Assembly (NCBI GenBank): GCA_947478535.1
Contig: CANJXD010000155.1
Span: 1-10,862 of the forward strand
Length of the DNA stretch: 10,862 bases
Reading direction: 5' to 3'
Source of the DNA: Acetobacteraceae bacterium
GTDB lineage: Bacteria; Pseudomonadota; Alphaproteobacteria; Acetobacterales; Acetobacteraceae
Part shown: piece by piece, positions 6,297 through 10,862 of the stretch
Layout: every line of letters starts with the position of its first letter
Position numbering within the stretch: position 1 is the stretch's first letter
Made by a program: the position numbers and the translations under genes
The notes under the pieces: generated by a model
The model's database searches: none
The model's input: the letters and a program-made list of their open reading frames with translations, nothing else
Told to the model about the DNA's origin: nothing

Positions 6297-6860
6297 TCAG
6301 CCCATCGACAGGCGCTGCACCAGCCCCGAGAGGAAGATGCCGGTGGCGAGGTCGAGGATCACGATGGTGGTCGCCCGAAGACCACTGAGGCCGAGCGCGT
6401 GGCGGGCGATGAACCATTCGAGCCAGAGCGCATAGCCGAAGCCGGCCAGGGTAACGCCCTGCACGAGCACGCCGGACAGGCCAAGCAGCGGCGGCAAGGC
6501 GAGGGCGATCCACAGCAGGTAGTGGACGACGTTCATCCAGTTCCACGCCGCGATGAAGCGCGGCCATAGCCCGAGGCGCCCCCAGGCCTGGGCAAGCGGG
6601 AGGGAGGCGAGGGCGAAGGCCGTCCAGCCAAGGACGTAGCCGATCAGCTCCGCCGCCAGGGGGCGCAGGATGCCATTGGCGGGCACCTCATCCGCCCAGC
6701 CGAAGACGCGCAGTGCGAAGAAGGCGGGAAGGCAGATCGCGGCGGCGATGAAGGACCGCCAGGCGCCGGCAGGCGTGGTTTCCACCAGCGCCAACCCCTC
6801 CGGCCGCCCGCGGGCGAGCAGGAAGGCACCAGCGATGCCGGCGGAGATGACGAGGCGCAT
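6297..6860 (-). CDS. Small multi-pass membrane protein of unknown function
   Basis: The protein has 187 residues and about five hydrophobic segments, near 36-54, 67-90, 108-128, 131-150 and 163-182. It should therefore sit in the inner membrane. The segment GAWRSFIAA ahead of the first helix and NWMNVVHYLLW in the third are the most distinctive. I recall similar uncharacterised proteins next to dapE in other Rhodospirillales but cannot name a family. ATG 6860 is the only reasonable start: it begins MRLVISAGIAG, although the mRNA just before it is C-rich with no SD. The frame stays open upstream into dapE, and that part would encode a low-complexity Ala/Ser/Pro stretch, so a start at a non-ATG codon after the dapE stop cannot be excluded. 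The gene lies 92 nt after dapE and 40 nt before the Ldh2-family gene. Confidence 0.75.
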   Translation of the reverse strand: MRLVISAGIAGAFLLARGRPEGLALVETTPAGAWRSFIAAAICLPAFFALRVFGWADEVPANGILRPLAAELIGYVLGWTAFALASLPLAQAWGRLGLWPRFIAAWNWMNVVHYLLWIALALPPLLGLSGVLVQGVTLAGFGYALWLEWFIARHALGLSGLRATTIVILDLATGIFLSGLVQRLSMG

Positions 6861-6876
6861 CGGGGGCGGCGGGGGC

Positions 6877-6894
6877 GCGGACGCGGATGCGGAT
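6877..6894. repeat. Hexamer tandem repeat (GCGGAY)3 between dapE and the membrane-protein gene
   Basis: GCGGAC-GCGGAT-GCGGAT is followed by a degenerate GCAGCC. In the minus-strand mRNA this and the next bases up to the ATG are strongly C-rich with few purines, an unusual place for a ribosome binding site. A Rho-loading site or repeat slippage is possible, but neither is shown. Confidence 0.45.
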
Positions 6895-6952
6895 GCAGCC
6901 GTCGGCGTCGGTGCCGGCGCCTCGGGGATGTCGCCCTCGGGTGGGGTGCCGC

Positions 6953-8080
6953 TCAGCCGAGCATCTCCTCGATCACGCGGGCGTAGAGACGCGCCAGGGC
7001 GCGGAGTTCCTCGACCGGGGTGCATTCATCGGCCTTGTGCATCGTCGCTCCCACGGCGCCGAGTTCGGCCACGGGGCAGTGGCGGGCGATGAAGCGGGCA
7101 TCGGACGTGCCGCCGCCGGTATCGAGCATTGCCTCCCGCCCACATTCGGCGCGGACGGCGCGGACCAGCGCATCGACGAAGGGGCCGGGTTGGGTGAGGA
7201 AGCTTTCGCCGGAACACTCGATGGCAAGGTCATGCCGAGGGGCGTGCTGCTCCAGCACCGCCTGGATGCGCGCGGTCAGGCTGGCGGCGCTGTGATGGTC
7301 ATTGAAGCGGATGTTGAGCCGGGCGGCGGCGCTGCCGGGGATGATGTTGGTGGCGGGATTGCCGACATCGACGGAGGTAACCTGCAGGGTCGAAGGCTCG
7401 AAGAAGCGCGATCCCTGGTCGAGCGGCTCGGCCGTCAGCGCGTGCAGGGCGCGGACCAGGCGATGGATGGGGTTGTCCGCCCGCTGGGGATAAGCGCTGT
7501 GGCCCTGGGTGCCGTGGACGGTGATGGCGGCGTTGAGGCTGCCGCGCCGGCCAACCTTGATGGTATCGCCGAGCTCGATCTTGCTGGTGGGTTCCCCTAC
7601 CAGGCAGGCATCGGGGATTTCCCCGCGTTCCTTCAGCCAGGCCAGGACCTTCACCGTGCCGTCGATGGCCGGGCCTTCCTCATCCCCGGTGATGAGGAGG
7701 GAGAGGCTGCCGGGCAGGTCCGGCCGGCGGCCCAGCGCGGCGGCGATGGCGGCGATCCAGGCGGCGACGCCGCCTTTCATGTCCGTCGCGCCACGTCCGT
7801 AGAGCGTGCCCGCCTTGACCTCCGCGCCGAAGGGATCGGTGGTCCAGGGCCCGGCGCCGGGGGGGACGACATCGGTATGGCCGGCGAACATCAGATGCGG
7901 GCCGGCGGTGCCACGGCGGGCGTAGAGGTTCTCGATCTCGCCGAAGCGGAGGCGATGGCAGGCGAAGCCGAGTGGTGCGAGGGCGGCTTCGAGCACGGCC
8001 ATGGCGCCGTCATCCGCGGGGGTGACGGACCGGCAGCGGATCAGCGCCTGGGCGAGGGGCAAGGGGTCGGTGGTGGTCAT
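6953..8080 (-). CDS. dapE: Succinyl-diaminopimelate desuccinylase
   Basis: DapE hydrolyses N-succinyl-L,L-diaminopimelate to L,L-DAP and succinate in lysine and peptidoglycan precursor synthesis. It is an M20-family dizinc enzyme. The 375-residue length and residue numbering closely follow characterised DapE proteins. Metal and catalytic residues are visible: H68 in FAGHTDVVPPG, bridging D100 in GRGATDMKGG, catalytic E134 and metal E135 in GDEEGPA, E163 in GEPTS, and H348 in GATMHKADECTP. GTQGHSAYP and NPIH mark the dimerisation domain. The start is taken at ATG 8080 (MTTTDPLPLAQ), with GGGA 5 nt upstream. ATG 8086 would add two residues. The longer in-frame extension to 8203 overlaps the dapD stop region and is unlikely. 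dapD precedes it by 119 nt on the same strand. Confidence 0.97.
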   Translation of the reverse strand: MTTTDPLPLAQALIRCRSVTPADDGAMAVLEAALAPLGFACHRLRFGEIENLYARRGTAGPHLMFAGHTDVVPPGAGPWTTDPFGAEVKAGTLYGRGATDMKGGVAAWIAAIAAALGRRPDLPGSLSLLITGDEEGPAIDGTVKVLAWLKERGEIPDACLVGEPTSKIELGDTIKVGRRGSLNAAITVHGTQGHSAYPQRADNPIHRLVRALHALTAEPLDQGSRFFEPSTLQVTSVDVGNPATNIIPGSAAARLNIRFNDHHSAASLTARIQAVLEQHAPRHDLAIECSGESFLTQPGPFVDALVRAVRAECGREAMLDTGGGTSDARFIARHCPVAELGAVGATMHKADECTPVEELRALARLYARVIEEMLG

Positions 8081-8162
8081 CGGCATCCCGGAAGGGGGAG
8101 GGCCGGGAAGGCTGGAAAGCCCCCCGCCCCGACCAGCGTTCAGCGTCGCGGCAGTGCCACGA

Positions 8163-8184
8163 CCCCCCGCTTCTCGGCAGGGGG
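8163..8184 (-). other. Hairpin in the dapD-dapE spacer
   Basis: CCCCCCGC (8163-8170) faces GCAGGGGG (8177-8184) across a 6-nt loop, with one mismatch in an otherwise GC stem. It begins about 15 nt after the dapD stop. No T-run follows in the transcribed (minus) direction, so readthrough into dapE is expected. It may protect the dapD part of the message (inference). Confidence 0.35.
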
Positions 8185-8199
8185 CGAGGCTGGCCAACC

Positions 8200-9036
8200 T
8201 CAATCGCGCAGCAATTCGTTGATGCTGGTCTTGGAGCGCGTGCGTTCATCGACGCGCTTGACGATGACGGCGCAGTAGAGGTTCGGGCCCGGCGTGCCAT
8301 CCGGCAGCGGCTTGCCCGGCATGGTGCCGGAGACGACGACGGAATAGGCGGGGACGCGGCCGTAGAAGACCTCGCCAGTCGCGCGATCGACGATCTTCGT
8401 CGAGGCGCCGAGATAGACCCCCATGGACAGCACGCTGCCGCGCTCCACGATCACGCCTTCCGCCACTTCGGACCGGGCGCCGATGAAGCAGTCATCCTCG
8501 ATGACCACCGGGTTCGCCTGCAACGGCTCCAGCACGCCGCCGATGCCGGCGCCGCCGGAGATGTGGCAGTTCTTGCCGATCTGGGCGCAGGACCCGACGG
8601 TGGCCCAGGTATCGACCATGGTGTTGGTATCGACATAGGCGCCGAGATTGACGAAGGACGGCATCAGCACCACGCCGGGCGCGATGTAGGCGGATTTACG
8701 CACCACGGCGCCGGGCACGGCGCGGAAGCCGGCGGCCTTGAAGCGGTTCTCGCCCCAGCCCTCGAACTTCAGCGCCACCTTGTCATAGGCCCCGGCGGCG
8801 GTGTCCATGACCTTGCTGTCGTTCAGACGGAAGCTCATCAGCACGGCCTGCTTGAGCCACTGGTTGACCTTCCAGCCACCCTGTCCATCGGGTTCCGCCA
8901 CGCGGGCGCCGCCGGCATCGAGCATCTCAAGCGCCTCATCCACCGCGGCGCGGTCGGGGCCCAGGGTCTGCGGGTTCAGCGTGTCGCGGCGCGCCCAAAG
9001 CGCCTCGATGCGGGCCTGCAGGGCAGTCTTGTCCAT
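8200..9036 (-). CDS. dapD: 2,3,4,5-tetrahydropyridine-2,6-dicarboxylate N-succinyltransferase
   Basis: DapD transfers succinyl from succinyl-CoA to tetrahydrodipicolinate, the step that opens the succinylase branch of DAP/lysine synthesis. The protein has 278 residues (E. coli about 274) and acts as a trimer. The helical N-terminal domain covers about 1-100, and a left-handed beta-helix of hexapeptide repeats covers about 105-235. Diagnostic segments are [22 protein letters not shown] (split across 127-148), [21 protein letters not shown] (151-171), [11 protein letters not shown] and a C-terminal [11 protein letters not shown] 9036 begins [13 protein letters not shown], the usual family start. 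A longer in-frame reading back to 9156 would translate the repeat-containing leader and is unlikely. SD support is moderate (CAGGA about 13 nt upstream). dapE follows, so consecutive enzymes are cotranscribed. Confidence 0.98.
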   Translation of the reverse strand: MDKTALQARIEALWARRDTLNPQTLGPDRAAVDEALEMLDAGGARVAEPDGQGGWKVNQWLKQAVLMSFRLNDSKVMDTAAGAYDKVALKFEGWGENRFKAAGFRAVPGAVVRKSAYIAPGVVLMPSFVNLGAYVDTNTMVDTWATVGSCAQIGKNCHISGGAGIGGVLEPLQANPVVIEDDCFIGARSEVAEGVIVERGSVLSMGVYLGASTKIVDRATGEVFYGRVPAYSVVVSGTMPGKPLPDGTPGPNLYCAVIVKRVDERTRSKTSINELLRD

Positions 9037-9060
9037 GGCGTCTTTCGCGTCCTGGCGAGG

Positions 9061-9084
9061 GGGGAAGGCAAGGGGGAAGGCAAG
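9061..9084. repeat. Two exact 12-bp tandem repeats in the dapD leader
   Basis: GGGGAAGGCAAG occurs at 9061-9072 and again at 9073-9084, followed by a degenerate third copy (9085-9096). In the dapD transcript they read as pyrimidine-rich CTTGCCTTCCCC units, starting about 25 nt upstream of the ATG. Confidence 0.7.
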
Positions 9085-9122
9085 AGGGAAACACGGGCAG
9101 CCTTGCGGCAGGGCGACGGTGC

Positions 9123-9128
9123 TGTCAA
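9123..9128 (-). promoter_or_regulatory. Possible -35 element for dapD-dapE
   Basis: A consensus TTGACA is present on the minus strand about 87 nt upstream of the dapD ATG, in the region divergent from the GGDEF gene. No good -10 hexamer is found 16-18 nt downstream (CAAGGC region), so only half of a promoter is supported. Confidence 0.25.
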
Positions 9129-9144
9129 CGCGGCGCGCGGCGGG

Positions 9145-9158
9145 GCATGAAAGCATGC
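9145..9158. other. Short inverted repeat in the dapD/GGDEF divergent region
   Basis: GCATG (9145-9149) and CATGC (9154-9158) form a 5-bp inverted repeat around AAAG, midway between the divergent dapD and diguanylate cyclase genes. It could be an operator half-site pair, or chance. Confidence 0.2.
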
Positions 9159-9214
9159 GATCGGGGCGCCGGCGGTAACCCTGAATTCACCGCGTCGGCG
9201 TCATCATCCTTGCC

Positions 9215-10462
9215 ATGGATGGACTCATGGAATGCGCGCCGGGCGAGGCCAATCTCGCCTCGGCGCTGATCGACAGCCGCGCGCGGTGGCGGGATTTCGC
9301 GCTGCTCGCGGCGGATTTCGTCTTCGAGACGGATGACGCGGGATGCTTCGTCTTCCTGGCGCCGGAGGAGGTGCTGGGCCATGCGGCGGAGGATTGGCTC
9401 GGCCGCCCGGCGGAGGCGATGCTGGCGGATGGCGGGGCGGGGCCCTTCGGGCTGCACCAGGCCATGCGCGGCGGCAAGGCGTGGCTGCGCCGGGCCGATG
9501 GCGGGGCGTCCTGCCTCGAATTCGCGGTGGTGCCCTTCGGCGGTGGGCTGCGCGGCGCGGCGCGGGACGTGACGGCGGAAGAACGCATGGGCGATGTCGC
9601 CGCCCGCGCCCTGCGGCGGGCGACGGCGCTCGGGCGGCTGCTGCGGCTCGGCCAGCGGCAGGGCGGCGCGCCGGCGGCGCTGGAGGCGATGCTGGCGGCG
9701 CTGCCGGCGGCGCTGGGTGCGGCGGGGGTTGCGATGCTGGTGCCGGAGGACGGGCGCTGGCGGATCGTCGAAGGCAGCGCGGCCGCGCCGGTGGCGGGGC
9801 TGCCCCCGCCGGGGGAGAAGCTTGCCCAACCATCGCGCCTCGCGCTGGCCGCGACCGAGAGCGGGCCGGCGCTGATGGCCTGGCGGGCGGAAGGGCACGC
9901 TGCCTTCGATGCCGATGACCAGGATCTGCTGCTGGCGCTCGCCCTGCCGGTGGTGACCCTGCGGGCGGAAGCGGAACGCCAGCGGGAACTGGCGCTCGCG
10001 GCGCTGACGGATGGGCTGACCGGCCTGCTGAACCGCCGCGGCTTCGCCACCGCCATGACGGCCCGGCTCCGCGGGCGGGGCGGGGCACTGGTATTCATCG
10101 ACCTTGATGGGTTGAAGCCGCTGAACGACCGCATCGGGCATGACGCCGGCGATGCGGCGCTGCGCGGCATGGCGGACCGGCTGCGGGTCGCCTGCGGGGA
10201 ATGGGACCTGGCGGGGCGGCTCGGTGGGGATGAATTCTGCCTGTGGTTGGATGGCGCGGAGACGATGGAGGAAGCGCAGATGCGAAGTCTCGGTCTGGGG
10301 GCGCCGGGGGCGGTGCCGGGCTATCCGGAAGCGGGGGATGGTGCGCTGCGTGCCAGCCTCGGCATCGCCCTGCCGCGGCAGGGGGAGGCGGCGGAGGAAT
10401 TGCTCACGCGGGCCGATGCCGCGATGTATGCGGTGAAGCGCGCAAAGGGGGCCGCGCGGTGA
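9215..10462 (+). CDS. Diguanylate cyclase with PAS-like and GAF-like sensor domains
   Basis: This 415-residue, probably cytoplasmic protein would make cyclic di-GMP from two GTP in response to a signal sensed by its N-terminal half. Residues about 27-120 resemble a PAS fold, ending in the typical AARDVTAEER; no residue identifies a cofactor. Residues about 150-252 look GAF-like. The GGDEF domain starts at LTDGLTGLLNRRGF (264-277). The metal/substrate segment is FIDLDGLKPLNDRIGHDAGD (294-313) and the signature GGDEF is intact at 337-341, so activity is expected. The I-site RxxD is degenerate: D331 is present, but the Arg position is G328, so c-di-GMP feedback inhibition there is probably lost. 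I see no transmembrane segment. There is no clear SD before ATG 9215; ATG 9227 is an alternative start. The TGA overlaps the GTG of the next gene. Confidence 0.92.
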   Translation: MDGLMECAPGEANLASALIDSRARWRDFALLAADFVFETDDAGCFVFLAPEEVLGHAAEDWLGRPAEAMLADGGAGPFGLHQAMRGGKAWLRRADGGASCLEFAVVPFGGGLRGAARDVTAEERMGDVAARALRRATALGRLLRLGQRQGGAPAALEAMLAALPAALGAAGVAMLVPEDGRWRIVEGSAAAPVAGLPPPGEKLAQPSRLALAATESGPALMAWRAEGHAAFDADDQDLLLALALPVVTLRAEAERQRELALAALTDGLTGLLNRRGFATAMTARLRGRGGALVFIDLDGLKPLNDRIGHDAGDAALRGMADRLRVACGEWDLAGRLGGDEFCLWLDGAETMEEAQMRSLGLGAPGAVPGYPEAGDGALRASLGIALPRQGEAAEELLTRADAAMYAVKRAKGAAR

Positions 10463-10862
10463 CCGCGGCAGCGATCCATACGGCGCGGCATGGCGATGCC
10501 GCGGCCCGCGCGGCGGTGGCGAGCGCCGCGGCGACCTCGCCAGAACTGCTGACCTATCTGGCTGCAGACCCGGCGGCGGAGGTCCGTCGCGCCGTTGCCG
10601 CCAATGCCGCGACGCCGCCCGCCGCCGATCGAATGCTGGCGGAAGACCGGGATGCGGAAATCCGCGCCGTGGTGGCGCGCCGCGTCGCCGCGCTGGCGCC
10701 GCGCATGAATGCCGGCGCGCAGGACCGCATGGCGCGGCTTTCCGCCGGCACGCTGTCCCTGCTCGTGGAGGATGCGGCGGTGGAGGTGCGCGCCGCCATC
10801 GCCGAGGTGGTGCGGGAGATGCCGGATGCGCCGCGGGCGCTGATCCTGCGCCTGGCGCGGGA
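10459..10862 (+). CDS. DUF2336 / HEAT-like repeat protein (partial, 5' end only)
   Basis: The first 134 codons of a gene that continues beyond the window. The protein is alpha-helical and Ala/Arg/Glu-rich. HEAT-like helical pairs repeat about every 30-35 residues: SPELLTYLAADPAAEVRRAVAANAA (split 27-51), DRMLAEDRDAEIRAVVARRVAAL and LSLLVEDAAVEVRAAIAEVVREM. This pattern matches the N-terminal part of DUF2336 proteins, which are common and uncharacterised in alphaproteobacteria. It starts at GTG 10459, inside the end of the diguanylate cyclase gene (GTGA overlap), with GGGGG (10447-10451) 7 nt upstream. Translational coupling to the cyclase suggests a shared c-di-GMP or stress-signalling role (inference). 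Very high GC at third positions, as in its neighbours. Confidence 0.75.
   Translation, partial: MTAAAIHTARHGDAAARAAVASAAATSPELLTYLAADPAAEVRRAVAANAATPPAADRMLAEDRDAEIRAVVARRVAALAPRMNAGAQDRMARLSAGTLSLLVEDAAVEVRAAIAEVVREMPDAPRALILRLAR

Noticed and set aside
5180..6388. A 402-codon plus-strand frame across the Ldh2-family gene
   Set aside because: The minus-strand protein has clear family motifs across the same span; the plus-strand product is low-complexity and motif-free.
6887..8278. A 463-codon plus-strand frame opposite dapE
   Set aside because: DapE is certain here from its metal ligands; the opposite frame is a compositional shadow.
9125..10170. Long minus-strand frames opposite the GGDEF gene
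   Set aside because: Arg/Pro/Ala-rich translations without motifs, while the plus strand encodes an intact GGDEF domain.
1..10862. Mobile elements, CRISPR, tRNA/rRNA genes, phage or defence systems
   Set aside because: No transposase or integrase motifs, spaced repeats or RNA-gene signatures were seen; the genes are housekeeping or common accessory types with uniform composition.

Overview
The window is a GC-rich stretch of chromosome, almost fully coding, with broad-specificity alphaproteobacterial gene content. Three things point to an Acetobacteraceae/Rhodospirillales-type organism (Roseomonas-like; inferred, not proven). These are an orphan Bug/TctC periplasmic binding protein, an Hsp20 gene followed by a DUF1150 gene, and def-fmt-truA lying next to dapD-dapE together with a DUF2336 protein. 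I see no mobile element, tRNA, rRNA or CRISPR array.

Layout. Positions 1-2744 are a minus-strand run. Read in transcription order it is hsp20 (2744-2274), a DUF1150 gene (2207-1929), a tricarboxylate-type binding protein (1856-888) and the N-terminal 266 codons of a MerA/Lpd-like flavin disulfide oxidoreductase, which leaves the window at position 1. Divergent from hsp20 is the plus-strand cluster def (2920-3486), fmt (3548-4453) and truA (4453-5214). Def and Fmt remove and add the formyl group of initiator Met; TruA modifies tRNA anticodon arms. truA converges, 4 bases apart, on a second minus-strand run. In transcription order that run is dapD (9036-8200), dapE (8080-6953), a small multi-pass membrane protein (6860-6297) and an Ldh2/malate dehydrogenase-family oxidoreductase (6256-5219). 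dapD and dapE are consecutive steps of the succinylase branch of DAP/lysine synthesis. Divergent from dapD is a PAS-GAF-GGDEF diguanylate cyclase (9215-10462), whose stop codon overlaps the GTG start of a DUF2336 gene that runs off the right edge.

The genes are largely housekeeping, and I did not find a convincing new multi-gene system. The most interesting signals are in the leaders. The hsp20 5' leader holds a ROSE-like RNA thermometer: a UCGCU-CCU element faces the AGGAGG Shine-Dalgarno (SD) sequence, with the G-G opposition typical of ROSE. The binding-protein gene has a perfect 14-bp palindrome and a perfect 10-bp hairpin that contains its own SD. The diguanylate cyclase has an intact GGDEF motif but has lost the Arg of the RxxD inhibitory site, and it is translationally coupled to the DUF2336 gene.

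No gene-free stretch exceeds 300 bases. The longest gaps are the two divergent regions 2745-2919 and 9037-9214, both described below.
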